Shown in pieces: positions 29,853 through 42,229 of a stretch of DNA of 43,915 nt (within the stretch, counting starts at the first letter, position 1; each line of letters begins with the position of its first letter). The notes below the pieces were generated by a model. The model was not told where the DNA came from. It was given only the letters and a program-made list of their open reading frames with translations, and did not search any database. The position numbers were made by a program, and so were the translations under genes. Source of the stretch: Acanthaster planci. Its lineage: Eukaryota; Echinodermata; Asteroidea; Valvatida; Acanthasteridae. The stretch spans positions 235,240 through 279,154 of the forward strand of contig NW_019091459.1 of NCBI RefSeq assembly GCF_001949145.1, written 5' to 3'.

Positions 29853-31628
29853 AATTAGGGCCTAAACGCTCTTCATAAAGGCATCTTAACTTAGCTTACC
29901 CCACTAGAATAGTTCGATAGCAGATCGGAGTGAGGGTGAGAGGGAAATCCAAAACGCAGTTCCGACTCAGACAGATGTAGCAGTGCTAGCGGAATGATGT
30001 GGCTAATTAGTAAATACAATCAAATCTCAATATCCCAATGCCAGTTGACACACAGGAGAAATTATCATTTTAGTGTGTACTTTTTTCTTCAAGGGGCGTC
30101 CCGCAGGATTTGAGGCGTCCATACGCCTCAAACTCAACTGTCGCCCTTATGATCATTACCAGCACTCCTGAAAACTAGATCAGCCCCCTAAGACAATTCC
30201 ATGAGGCTTGAAACAGACCGCCAACCGTTCCTTCTAAACCTATTTGGATACTTGTACAACTACAAGGACGTGAATTAGGATGAATGTTTGTACCACGACA
30301 AAATACGTGTTATTAGACCTGTTCTTCACCTAAGATTAAACCTTTATCAAATTTACTTAGGTTGTTTGCTTTCAGTTTATATTTTTTTATTTATTGATTT
30401 TTTTTTACTTTTGCCTAAGCTTTGCTCTGTTAAAACGGGTCAGATCAAGGTTCTTGAACTAACTCGTACACACATGTACATGTAGTCCATTTTCTAGTAG
30501 GTTCCAAATATATTTTCTGAGTTAGAACGACCCAAGAACGTGCCATTTTAACCCGAAGAAACTTTTTGACAGACGTTAGGCCAATAAAACTACTTGTAGG
30601 CCTACAGACAAAGACTAATGCATGACGACGGTAATAAAGGAGCGAATAAAAGTTAATGTATGGAGCCTAGACCCTTTCTCTTCAAAGTTGTTCTTCTTAT
30701 TCAAGGAGTGTAACAATCATTCAAAACCAGTTTTTGGGACAAAAAATTACCGACAGATTGAATACCTCCTGGTTGTTAACAAAAACAGAATTTATTTAAT
30801 CGTTTCACTCTTTCAAGTTCAAAATAATGTTGTGCTGCAGTCGGTTACATCACCGTAGAGACATGAGCAATTGGAGGGAGGTTCTAATGATCCGTCGGGG
30901 TAGGTGGAAAGGGGCTACTCTTCCTCATGCAAACTGGCAAACCATCAACAGGGGTAGGTGGTCAGTTTTTACAAGGTATTTGAAGCTTTCATGCCCTTTG
31001 CTTCTGCCATTTCCCCTTTTTTTGGGGGGGGGGTCTTTATTTCTCTTTAACTTCTTAATTGTTTCCGAGAGGCGTGGGGCGCCCGTCCCCCAAGAAGCCA
31101 ATTTAAGGCCGTAACAGTGCAGCGAACTACATCCCAAGACCCAACGAGCCGGTTGGATCTTATAAGACATCCTGGTAGGATCAAGGACAAAGCAAAATAA
31201 GCTCGCCATGAACATCAAGTTTAGGTCATGTGCTGTAAGTGCACCCGACATGGACAGTGGTGGGGTTTGACTGTATCATCTCAGGGATTATTATTGGGGT
31301 TTCCCCGACCATTGGCTGATGGAGAGGAGCAAACGAGGTCACGGCCCCGTAGAAGAGAAAGATTTGTTTTCGTTGTTTTGAAATCAAAATGAGGAGTATT
31401 GAGGGGGCCTGCGCGCCTAAAAAGCCTTAAAGATAGTTTGTAGAAATTCTCATTTCTTGTTCCCAAAACAAAAACATATGCTTCCATGAAATTAGTTTTC
31501 TTGATCTGCTTTCACGTACCTAACGGCATGCTCCACTTTGTGCATATCATCAATGGTACAGGAAGAAATAAGATCGAATCGAAATTAAGCCCATGTCGCA
31601 AAGAATTGAACGTTAGCTAGGGGTCCGA
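29853..31628. other. Region downstream of the 510-aa ORF, including probable 3' UTR
   Basis: Candidate AATAAA signals lie at 30583-30588, 30633-30638 and 30645-30650. A 10-bp perfect hairpin lies at 30109-30132 and a T7G10 run near 31018-31033. No coding region was recognised. Confidence 0.4.
30109..30132. repeat. 10-bp inverted repeat, 4-base loop
   Basis: The arms TTTGAGGCGT and ACGCCTCAAA are separated by CCAT, about 260 bases after the stop of the 510-codon ORF. It may fold in the 3' UTR, if that UTR reaches this far. Confidence 0.8.
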
Positions 31629-31710
31629 TTACATTTTGCTTCGCCTGTGGAGGACGAAACGTGGACATTTTCTTTGTTGTTGTTCATGCTGTTTTTCTTG
31701 TTGTCGGTAG

Positions 31711-31932
31711 CAGAACAGGTATGAAGAAAGCATTGCGTCCAACTCTCCCAAATCGGAGGGATTGATGAGGCCCAAAAGTATTACGTCGGATGACGAGGCC
31801 ATTTTTAACATCCAACAGCGCCCTCTCCCTCATTCCCTTCGAACGCATGCATTGATCGTGCTCCAAGAAACGGAAGTGTATAAAGGCCACTTGCAATATT
31901 TTTGGAGTTACTATCTTGCTGCGACGAGTTAA
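31711..31932 (+). other. Exon-like ORF with good acceptor, left of the foldback element
   Basis: A pyrimidine-rich tract ends in GTCGGTAG at 31710. The following frame stays open for 73 codons. It reads QNRYEESIASNSPKSEGLMR, later FNIQQRPLPHSLRTHALIVL, and stops at TAA inside the palindrome centre. Codon use looks protein-like. The family is unknown. It may be an exon or decayed coding sequence interrupted by the insertion at 31870. Confidence 0.25.
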
Positions 31933-31999
31933 CTCGCCGCAGTGAGGTAGAAACTCAATTTTTTGTGCAAGTGGCCCTTATACGCCTCCGTACTTCCGT
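31870..31999. mobile_element. Palindromic foldback element (MITE candidate)
   Basis: The left arm begins ACGGAAGTGTATAAAGGCCA and the right arm's complement contains GTATAAGGGCCACTTGCA. The centre CGAGTTAACTCG at 31925-31936 is a perfect 12-bp palindrome. Most of the 130 bases pair, mainly with transition-type mismatches. This is the form of a hairpin MITE. No target duplication was identified with certainty. Confidence 0.7.
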
Positions 32000-32176
32000 A
32001 TGTACGCTTTAGTACTTCCGTACGAAGACAACACAGATGATGAGGTGAAGTTGCAATCTGGTGTTTACCCAGAGCTCAGACCACGCGTAAATGAGGCAGG
32101 TCGATCGAGTAAGAACGCCACTCGACTGTGCCTTGACGATCTGGCAGGCTGCTTGCTGAACTATTTGAGCAGCCAG
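31946..32176 (+). other. Exon-like ORF right of the foldback element
   Basis: The frame is open from the foldback arm to a GTGGGT donor-like site at 32177. It contains PYEDNTDDEVKLQSGVYPEL, then RVNEAGRSSKN and LCLDDLAGCLLNYLSSQ. The second half has even codon-like composition. It is not recognised. It could be the continuation of the ORF at 31711, in a different frame. Confidence 0.25.
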
Positions 32177-32179
32177 GTG

Positions 32180-33111
32180 GGTTCATCGAGTAACTCTCTC
32201 TGATGTGATGCGGATACCCGATTTATCAGAGTCACAGATCCAGAGTTTATAACTACTAGTTGCCTCATGAAGCAGGTAAAACTTTTATTTTGTAAGCCTC
32301 TCGTCTAGCCGCCACGCGCACTTGAAGTTGTACTTATATCGGCACTGTCACTCAGCACAGTCAGGGGTCCGGCGCGGCATGCATGGGTGTCTTAACTGCA
32401 GAAGGCCCAGCCCCGGCCCAGCGTGCAAGGCGCGACGCCGGTACAGGTGCATGATGCTAGCAGTACAGCAGCACCTTGCTTCAATCTACACGTACGTCCT
32501 ACCCGTAGTTCAACATGTAGTCTGACCGTGGTCTATAAACCAACAAACACAGGCCCGTTGCCAGACCAGATCGAGACTTTCGTCAAACCCAAAGGCGGAA
32601 CGTTTGGCACTGTGAACGCATATTTTTTATACAAAAAGGCCTATCATAATGTGCTTCAATTGGAACACAGTATCGAACAAATTGCATGTTTTTCGCTAAC
32701 TGAAGGATACATGTAATACTTGTATATACTTCAGTTTTTAATATTGAAGAAAGTTACGAAAAACACATTTGATTTCTAACCCTTTGAAACACCAGAACTT
32801 TGGATGTGTGGTAGAACTTCCTGACAGGAGATTTGACTAGAAAGTAACTCATTAATATGCAAACGTGTGGTCACCTTTAGCCCTGAATTGGGCGCTGGGT
32901 GACAAACAAATGGCATGAACATTATTATATTAAGAATATGTATTTAAAAAACACAAAAACACCAACATCCAGTCTCTCTTGCTGTTGTTTTTAAGCAATT
33001 AACTCATTAACTTAGAGGTGAAGGCAGGTGTTTACAGCATGCTTGAGGGGTACTGGTATCATTATTGTATATATCGAGAGCACATTTGAACATTGATGAT
33101 GGAACCATCAC
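32180..33111. other. No recognisable gene
   Basis: It includes a GC-rich patch at about 32360-32460 with GGCCCAGCCCCGGCCCAGC. An ORF at 32423-32716 has no recognisable domain. The rest is AT-rich. Confidence 0.5.
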
Positions 33112-33638
33112 AGTTAATGCTGCCATTTCAGGCATTGACATGAGTTAATGCTGCCATTTCAGGCATTGACACGGGTTAATGCTGCTATTTCAGGCATTGA
33201 CACAAGTGAATGCTACCATTTCAGGCATTGATAGAGTGAATGCTGCCATTTCAGGCATTGACACAAGTTAATGCTGCCATTTCAGGCATTGACATGAGTT
33301 AATGCTCCATTTCAGGCATTGACACGAGTTAATGCTGCCATTTCATGCATTGACACGAGTTAATGCTGCCATTTCAGACAGAAACACGAGTTAATGCTGC
33401 CATTTCAGACATTAACACAAGTTAATACTGCCATTTCAGACATTGACACGAGTTAATGCTGCCATTTCAGGCACTGACATGAGTAAGTGCTGCCATTTCA
33501 GGCATTAACACGAGTTAATGCTGCCATTTCAGGCATTGACACGAGTTAATGCTGCCATTTCAGGCATTGACACAAGTTAATGCTGCCATTTTTAGGTATT
33601 AACATGAGTTAATGCTAACATTTCAGGCATTAACACAT
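33112..33638 (+). repeat. 31-bp minisatellite, 17 units
   Basis: Seventeen head-to-tail units carry the core CTGCCATTTCAGGCATTGAC followed by ACGAGTTAATG. Most are exactly 31 bases, with single-base changes and a few one-base indels. Units at the right end are the most diverged. There are no spacers between repeats, so it is not CRISPR-like. Confidence 0.95.
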
Positions 33639-33823
33639 GAAGGCAGTCACTATTTGGTGTTTTGTATCTGCCACCTGAAGGTACATTAGCTTGAGGAATG
33701 CCTTGGAAGCTTGAGCATTGGAACTGTTTACTCAGACACTTTTTTTTAACAGAAATTAGTGGCTGAACTGGGAGGTTGCAATACCCTGAACCCCCAAGGT
33801 CCCGCATAGGCAACAGACTATAG

Positions 33824-34173
33824 GGCTGTGCTGAATATCCGAATATTCGATCGATTGTGTAATTTTCCGACTACATGTAAATACGGAGGCATGTTTCAAG
33901 CAGATTCAAGTGAAAAGTGACAGAAATCTTATGACTCAAAAAGCAAATTATTCATTAAAACATTTAAAAGTAAAAGAAATTTTCAGCAGTGCAAGAAGTG
34001 TTGTTTGTCTCTTAAATCCTGCTAAATCATGGCTGGATATTCCTGACAAGCTGTTATAGTGATTATAACGTACAATTTTTTGCATTATTGCAACTGATTT
34101 TGTATATTTTCACCATCATCAATATCTGGATGTTCGATCGAATTGAAGGTCAAATATTCGAATACAGTGTAGT
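33824..34173. mobile_element. Possible hAT-like MITE
   Basis: The left end reads AGGGCTGTGCTGAATATCCG followed by AATATTCGATCGAT. The complement of the right end reads CACTGTATTCGAATATTTGA followed later by TTCGATCGAAC. AGGGCTGTGC-GAATATTCG is a common hAT MITE terminus in animals. The right terminus is decayed and the 8-bp duplication is not clear. Confidence 0.4.
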
Positions 34174-37100
34174 GAATTACATGTGTCTGAATTGACTCAG
34201 ATCAACAAATTTCCAACCATTAGAATACCTGGCAACAGTATGTTGAAGACCATATCTGCGTGCATCTCTTTGAAGTTATTGGTGTGTTAATCTTTTCCCC
34301 CAAATTGTGATTCAACATGCTACATGTACCTATTAACCATATCCCTTGGGAAAGTACTGCTCTGCACTACTCAGCACGATGACATTAACTCGATATTATG
34401 TTTATTCACAAAACAATTTCTTGTGGAGCTTCTATTCCTGCCAGGCCACAATTGATAAATCATTCAGGGTAATCATTTTCACAGGGGACACACTTTTTGT
34501 AGGGCAGTTGACTCGTGTTGAAATATTTGTTGATCTAGAGTAAATTAAAATATGTTAAAAATTTTGCTGATTTTATTCAAGTTTTCTACTTTTTAACTGT
34601 ACCTCTGTGCAGTTTCCTTTGTTGTGTCTGTTTTTTTATTTTACTTGAAATTTGTAGATTAATTATTTTTCAGTTATATTCTTTTGATATAAAGTTAACG
34701 TAAATCAGAACATTGTCAGTCTGAGAACTTGCTGTTCGGGTTTTTTGGCTGTTAAATAAACTGCAATGAAACCCCCCAAAAATCAGAGGTGTCCATTTTC
34801 TTTAAAAAGTACTGAATGAAGGTCATGCACTTTACAATGTACATGTTAGTATATGTACATGTATATCAGGGCGCTTGGCTATCTACGTGTACATATGTAT
34901 ATACATAGTATGCATGCCTACCTGTGCCTTGTACTGTTACAAAGACCTGGGTGTGTTTCCAAGCTGGTTTAACAAAATAAAGCACAACGTTTCTGCACAT
35001 AGGTACATTGCACCATGCAGTGCCTCATTTCCAGATGTTTTCTTCTGCAAAAATGAATAATGTTCTGGATGCTGGAACAAACTTTCTTGTTTGAATTTTT
35101 ACAAGTTTGCCCTGATGTGACAATAAGATATGTGGGCTATTCTGTGCTGTTTTGCATCTGACATGGCCAATACATGTTTGATTTGTAAGTGTAGAACAAA
35201 AACTTTAATGTTCAAGTAATCAAGTAATGCAAACTACATGTGCATGTAAGTCTCCCCAAGTACCGGTGAGACAAAATTAATGTACACGGGTCAGGTGTAA
35301 CTCTAAACAGGGACAACAAAAAATTCATCCTGTTAGACCTCAAATTTATAGAACGAACCAGCTGATTTTTAACCCTCCTATGCTAAGATGCATTCTTAAC
35401 ACAGTTGTCATATCAGTCAAAATCAGTCAAATTTCCCATACGTCTGTGTACTGGGGGAAATCAATTGGAAGGCATTTTTTACTGTTGGGTGGCATTTATT
35501 TCAAATAAAGTGGCTTATGTCAGTTAAACATTTTTTGAAATCACATTTAAACTAAAGTTTGAGATTCTTTCTCTCTTTATTTTTCCAGTTTCACATTTTT
35601 CCAAAGTTTCCCATCAAAACACTTTAGGAATATTCCTTTGAAACAGAGCAGGTCGGGCAAATGGGAAGCTCAAATACTGTTTTGATGGCTAACTTACATG
35701 TACATACATAGTATTTAATTCAGTCATGTTGAATTACATGTACGGTGTGTCATGTGTTGCTGAGTCATGTTTTATATCCTAGAGCAGCATGAATGCTGTG
35801 ACCTGTGAGTCAATCCAAATTAAGTCCAGATGGTGCCCAAGCTACTAGACTTCATGATTGAATGTGAACATGAAACAGATGCTCCCTAGCCATCTCCTTG
35901 GTATTCTGCTAAGAAAAAAAAAGTGTCTCAAATATACATGTACCATTCATGAACAAGATTAACCTCCACTGTACATGTACAAGGTTTCCACATAAAAAGT
36001 ATACCAAGATAAAAATGATTGTAATTGCAGTTTATGGGAAAGAGAAGTATACTTCTAGAAAGGGCAGAATGTCCTCTTTGCAATGGTGAACAGCTTGTGA
36101 TGTTGACACAGATGAGTGAACAAACTAGACCGATGTTAAGAAATCGGCACTATGAGTTTGTATATTTGAGATCCCATTCACATTGTTAACCCTCAGTTGC
36201 ACTCAAGATACATGAACTGTGTGAACGAATGCAAAAAGGAATTTTTACTCCCATTAATTAACACGTGCCTCTTGCACTAACCTGAGACAAACTTACTGGA
36301 AAGTTAAAATTCTCCTCTCCTTGACTGATAGAGCAGAGTGAGAAAATATGACCAATACCAAGCTATTTTGTATTTCTTTGTAATTTTGAAAACTTGAAAA
36401 TTGGACCCTTAAAGTGACTCGAGTGACACAGTTTCAGTGTGTTTTCTGGTTGAAATAAAATGATGCAAAGTGAAAAGTCCTGACTTAAAAACGTTGTCGA
36501 AATGAATGTAAAATAATGGTGACCCAACAACAGATGGTTGACAGTCTGACCATGTGACTGATGTGTTGGCCCCAGGAAAATTTCAGTGTTTCTACTGGTA
36601 ATTTGCACCTATGCTTACAAGTTCTGTACATACAGCCCCTTTATCACAGTTTGTGAAGACGTTTGCTCACACTCGTCAAGAAGCTGCGCTAAATGTTCAC
36701 TGTACATTGCCTACAGTAACATACGTGTAGCTTCAAAGTTTTTATAAATGTACTGAAAGGTTTAGAATTATTTGTCTGAGGTAATCCATGCTATGTCAAA
36801 TGCAAACAAGTTCATGTACCAGTAAACATTAACTGATAAAGTAATTAACAGCTTTGTTTTCATGTTTTACACACACAGTCTTTTAGCCCCCCCTCCCCAA
36901 ATCTCCAGTTTCTCAGTGGTCAGTAGCTGGCTCCAATTGCGACTACATGCACACGTAACGCCGGCCGCTACCAACACTAAAATAGACTGGCCCTCGCATG
37001 TTCAGCTTGTACATGTATCTGTGCACAGGACATGAGACCACCTTGTTTGTCTGGTTCCCAGATGTAAATGTGTAATATTGAAATGACGTCATCTGAAAAA

Positions 37101-38511
37101 GAGTGCCCTACTAAATGTATAGGAAACTATAGGGACTCCTTTACTGTACATATTTACATACACTGTATATATTATTTTGCCGATGTTCAGGTCTACGGCG
37201 ACTTGAGCATTCACCAAAAACCAAAGAAAGTTTTTTTGCGGCTTTACTTGTACCAACCAAGTTTTCAGTCTATTTTCTAATTTGTATTAATTATAAGTGC
37301 AAAATATGACAAGAATAATTTATCAATAAATGTGGTTGTAGAAGCCATTATGGCAGGAATAGTGTCTAATGTACATGTACATGGTCTGAGGCTCTTATCT
37401 CATTAGAAGTTGCTTGCAAAATGCCATAAAATTTGGTAATTACTTAAACATTCCAGAACATTGGTATTAAAGTACGTGATTGAATTAACAAACTGATGAT
37501 GAACTGCACAAATCACGAGCACAACGTTAACAGTACTTTAGATAATATTGTTACGTTTTTGTCATCCTTTGTCTAGGCTTCAGTACTAGACTCACTAATG
37601 ATGTTACATTGATGGTTGAAATCAATAAGTAAAGTACATGTAATTAAATTTGACTAAGGGATTTATGTCGTGGGGACATTTTGTGTGAGGTGGCAAACAG
37701 GCTTACTAGCCACATACTGTAGAGTAATTTGATAGAATTATCCGTATGTGATTTAAGTCAAATATTTTTTTTTGAAGAGTCGCTAATTTAAATCTGATAC
37801 GTTAACTTTTCTTGAAAAGAGCAAAAATGTTGCAAATTTTCATTTGATTTTCAACCACACATGCATGTACATGTAGGTCTACATGTACATGTACATGTAG
37901 GGTTTGCACATTTTAAACGACAAATACACTTGGGTTATAAATGTGTAACGTGAAATCCAGTTGGCAGTTTTTTTGTGATTGAGATCATCATGCCATTTGC
38001 TGAGATTTAAACCAGCATTTTGGTTTCAATGCGTGAATCAAATGAGTTCCATGTTATAGAATGTAATCATGATGTGATTTAACCCGATTAGAAGTGTCCT
38101 CCTCAGAGTTGTTTGTGCAAACTACTGGAATGAGTGTACCTGTGTTACTTATATTGTACCATAGTGTACATTTATTTTTTTTTATGAGGATTAGACTGGT
38201 CATCATGCTGTGAAACCCAAACCAACAACACAATGTTCTTAGTACAGTGAGTTTCAATAGGTCTAAGGAGCTAGATCACACAAAAACCGAGTTAATACCA
38301 GAGTTAACTTACACTAAAATAATGGCCGTTAATTTGTAAACAGGAGACTGCTTTTTATGAACATGAAGGCTGGTAAAATGCCAGCTTTTTACAGTATCTA
38401 CATGTAGCAGGTACAGTAAGTTGGTGTGATGCATTTATTGAAGTTTTGAAGTTTCAGCTCCTGGTAACCGGTACCTCAAAATCCAGTGAACTTTAGTTTT
38501 GACAGCTTACT
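34174..38511. other. AT-rich non-coding region with GTACAT motifs
   Basis: No gene is recognised. Short palindromic (GTACAT)n-type runs recur, for example 34846-34865, 37370-37384 and 37863-37901. Short ORFs lack coding features. Confidence 0.5.
37863..37901. repeat. (GTACAT)n palindromic cluster
   Basis: GCATGTACATGTAGG is followed by TCTACATGTACATGTACATG. The hexamer is self-complementary, so both strands read the same. Confidence 0.85.
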
Positions 38512-38816
38512 GTTATTAGTATTATTAGTTTCTGGTTATGACACCAAGGATTCCCCAAAAGTGCCCTACCGGTATGTGTAGGCACTGTAGCTCACAAGCC
38601 TGAAGAAACCTGTAGACATGATGGAGAGGAGACAATGAGAAGCATGCAGTTCCAGTTTTAGAGGTGGGAGGAAAACCCCACAGGAATATTCCGGGTAAAA
38701 CTCACGAAATCAGGTAAAGACTGAAAACTCAGTCCACATGTGGACCGGGCCGGGATTCGAACCCGGACTGCAGAGGTGGAAGGCAAGGAAAGTACCACTA
38801 AGCCAACCTGACTCTT
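38512..38816 (-). mobile_element. tRNA-derived SINE, copy 2 (reverse strand)
   Basis: On the minus strand the head is GAGTCAGGTTGGCTTAGTGG (A-box-like, complement of 38795-38806), then GGGTTCGAATCCC (B box, 38752-38763). The body has CCACATGTGGACTG and GGGGTTTTCCTCCCACCT, then CTTCAGGCTTGTGAGCTACA, and the tail is AATAATACTAATAA. It matches the copy at 8331-8624 along its whole length. The tRNA-like head is better preserved here. Confidence 0.88.
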
Positions 38817-39394
38817 TCTGGTCTGACTCCCTTTCATGTACATATACATGTAGGTCTGACTAGACGGAACCAGTTAGAGTACATGGCACCGGTAACTGTC
38901 AACTGGAGTTGACAGTTCCTTCAGAAATACAGCTTTACATGTATACATGTACTTGCTACTGGTATATACTACAGCGTATGTAGGTATATTACCGAGGCTT
39001 TGACAAAGCCAAAGCTGGTTATTATTGCCAGTTTGTGATTTTAATCAAATTACATCATGTAAGTCTCTTGGTTTAAATTTTTTTTGAATTGTGTAACAAA
39101 AGAAATACCGATAAGTGAATGAAAATTAATCTACATGTACAAACAGCCAAATCTGCTTGCTTTTTACAAATGTCAACTTGCCAAATGTTTCAAAAAGTGA
39201 GAAGAAAATTGATTTGAATAAAGATCACATGTGAATGTAAAAAAAAAGAAAAGAAGCGATAACCCTGACTTGGGAACACTCCTGTATAGTGTACAGTGGT
39301 CATGTACATGCATGTATTTACATGTATACAATATGTACAGTGCCGTACCATGTCTTCCCTCAGAGCAGACTGCGCACAAAGTTGCTCATATGCT

Positions 39395-39436
39395 GTACAT
39401 GTACATGTACCGTACAATGTACATGTATGTACATGA
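39395..39436. repeat. (GTACAT)n palindromic cluster
   Basis: TGTACATGTACATGTACCG is followed by ACAATGTACATGTATGTACA. This is an interrupted array of the self-complementary hexamer. Confidence 0.8.
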
Positions 39437-39658
39437 GGCATTTACCTTGTCACTTTTGTCATGTTTGTCAGTAGTTTGTGTGCTCAAATATGTATGTGTT
39501 CATTGTATTTTAATGATTAATACAAGTATTACACAGTGCATCTACTGGAGAAATGTGGTACACGTGCATGTACCGTTAATTTGAATTCTTTTTGTTCAAA
39601 TTATAAAAAAAAGAAATTGTAATTGGATCCTCCAGTTTTGGCCCCTTGGTTTCCAATA

Positions 39659-39690
39659 TCATGTACATGTACATGTATACATACATGTAT
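39659..39690. repeat. (GTACAT)n palindromic cluster
   Basis: TCATGTACATGTACATGTAT is followed by ACATACATGTAT. Confidence 0.8.
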
Positions 39691-42229
39691 AGGTAACATC
39701 CTGCAGGTGCGGAAACTAGTGAGCTCCAACTCTGGCAATTCAGTGATACTTTGTACCATGAATCGTTTAGACTTGTCTGTGCTAGTACAGTGTGGTAACT
39801 CCTAGATTGACAGTTGGTGTTGTGATTGGGATTCGGCCGGTATAGTGACTGAGGAATTGTTCCGTTTGTAGTATCAGCCAGAAAGTCAGCAGCTTTTGGC
39901 CCCTGCCATTGTGGAAAATTCCTGAGTGGCCATGGTCACTGTTGACTCAGCGATAAGATACTATAGGTTTGTTTTGAGTGTGCATTATACATGTCATTTT
40001 ACTGTGTCTGTTTTTTTTTGGGGGGGGGCTTGGCAGGAGTCGCTTGCAGTGATAGCAAATGCCCAGGTTCAGTGCAAAGGTAATGTGTACACGGACTATG
40101 CGTCTCGGTGAAGTTCAGCAATGGAAAGATGTGATGTAAAGTTCAGTGGTGCAAAGGTGGAAAATACATACCCATAGGGTCATATTTTGATTTGATTTGA
40201 GTTTACTGGGTACCTTCAAATAATCCCAACATTCAAAATGCATTTTCAATTGAATTGGCCATGGACTTTACCTGCTGCACAGATTAGAGATCTGTACATG
40301 TGCATACAGTAGTAGGCGGACATGTATAGTACACTACATGTGCACTGGTTCCATGTACATTTGTCAATACACAGACCTGTACAGTAATTTCTGCAAATTG
40401 ATAGTGAATTCAAAACACTTTATTTTCTCAGGGACACTCATATGATGCATGTACATGTACATGTATGGTACAAGTAGTCTGCCACCTTGGAGTCTGCGCA
40501 GGTTGCTCTGTCTGTATGCTCATTACTAGTACTCTATATGTACATATTTATGGGTATTCTTGGGACCTGGTATAGCAGGTTCCCGTATTGGGTACCGGTA
40601 CTCAGATACCCTTAAAATTGACGAAATATTTAAGTAAATAACCATGCCCCAGTTGGTAACAGCACACGTAATTGGCATGGTATTATTTTAAAAAATAAAA
40701 ATAAAAAACAAAACAAGGAATAGCAATTGATGTTGCCACAGTACCAAAAACCTGTGCAGTTGGAGTGGACTTAAGTTGTAATGGAGTGGGTGTCTTTTGG
40801 GTAACAAAGAAAAAACGCAGTACCATCAGTGAGAGAGCTGCTGTTAACAAGATTCCTATAGGTGCAGGGGATAGGCCTTGAACCCCAAATGTGTTGAGTG
40901 GGCGGCACCAACCAGTGCAGCTCCAAGTTTCCGCAGGAGTCAAAGATGTTTACAATACACAGTCTAACATGATTAACACAAGCATGCTTGAGACAAGATT
41001 GCGTTTACTACAAGCATATTTCTTCAGTCCTGTTCAAAATGTACACATTCCTATGAGAGAAAAACATAACACAAGATGTGCTAAGACGAGAACACGGAGC
41101 ACTTTTGCCTAACCCGCAGTGTCAAAAACCATTGTCAATGGCACTTTTAATGACAAGTACAATTGAAAATGCTTCTTCAAAAGCTTAATCCCAGTAAATC
41201 CCACTGGAGCGCTTCAGTAGTTTTCCAATAAGTCTAATCTGCTCGGCAATTTGCGCTGCAGTTTTACCACTGATGACTTTGCGACTCTGTTCCTTGTGTC
41301 AATAGAGGGCGCTTTATTCAAGACAACGTGGGTGTTGCAATGTCGCAGTATCAAAGGAGTTTCAATCACAGTGGGTCTGGTCCGAAAGAGGTGTTTTTTT
41401 TAAACCAAACAATGGGTGAACCCAACTCGAAAATCATAAATGGGACGGAAGTTTTGATGCCGAGTAAACAAATGCATAAACAGTCCTCATCAAAGACCCC
41501 ACACGGTCAACGGAAATAAAATTTTAAAATGTTTTGGAAATTACACCTTTCTGAAGTTCCCTCCCTTCAGTTCACTGATGTCCCTTATTCCCTGTTCAAA
41601 ATAAACTCGCTCAACCCTGTTGCACATTAAAAATGAAAGTATTACTGCTCCATAAATTAAAAGAACATTTCTACAAAATACATGTAGATTCCCTCCTGCC
41701 AATTAAAAACCAACGGAAATTCCCCAACTTCAACGCCCTGTTACGTCCGGTCCGTACTGGTTCTCAAGTTTATTAAACCTTTGCTTACTTGCTACATCGG
41801 GTACCAGTTTCCAGATCGCCGAGCGGCAGGCCTCTTACAGTTACCCCACTGTTCTCTGCTGTCGCGTCAAACAAGTAGGCGTATTCAAAACCTTTGTTTT
41901 ATTCATTCAAATCATATTGATAGATACAATATAAAAATTTATTAAAAAGTTAAAGGCTGGCACATGTACAGCAAATACTAATCCACTGCATACATGTATA
42001 TAGTGCATACACTGCGTACATGCACCATACAGTACATGTACAGTACTGTTGCGCACCCACAAATCTTGGAATTCTAGCACCCCCTAGTTTTACTCGTTCT
42101 CGGTCCTTGCATTCCCAGGGTCTCTTATTTATCTCAGCTATGCATTGTGGACATTTACCAGAGACGCTAAGTTATTCATGCTCTACTCTGGCATGATGGC
42201 TCCTTTGTCCTTGTATTTTCTCTGCTCAG

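Larger units (their letters stand above)
38817..42229. other. Non-coding region with GTACAT motifs
   Basis: No gene is recognised. Palindromic clusters lie at about 39300-39330, 39395-39436, 39659-39690 and 40448-40467. A T9G9 tract lies near 40011-40028. ORFs such as 39231-39584 are driven by the GTACAT repeats. Confidence 0.5.

Noticed and set aside
31018-31033. Poly-G run as a possible G-quadruplex, with a similar tract at 40011
   Set aside because: Each is a single run beside poly-T, not four separate G tracts. It is probably a simple repeat.
33112-33638. CRISPR-like array
   Set aside because: Units are adjacent without unique spacers and the DNA is eukaryotic. It is a minisatellite.
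38736-38816. Possible tRNA gene on the minus strand
   Set aside because: A- and B-box-like sites are present, but the body and AAT tail match the SINE at 8331, so it is the SINE head.
39231-39584. 117-aa ORF rich in Met, Tyr, Cys, Thr and Val
   Set aside because: Its composition comes from GTACAT repeats, so it is not evidence of coding.
41340-41519. 59-codon ORF beginning MSQYQRSFNHSG
   Set aside because: It is short, with no domain, promoter or splice support.
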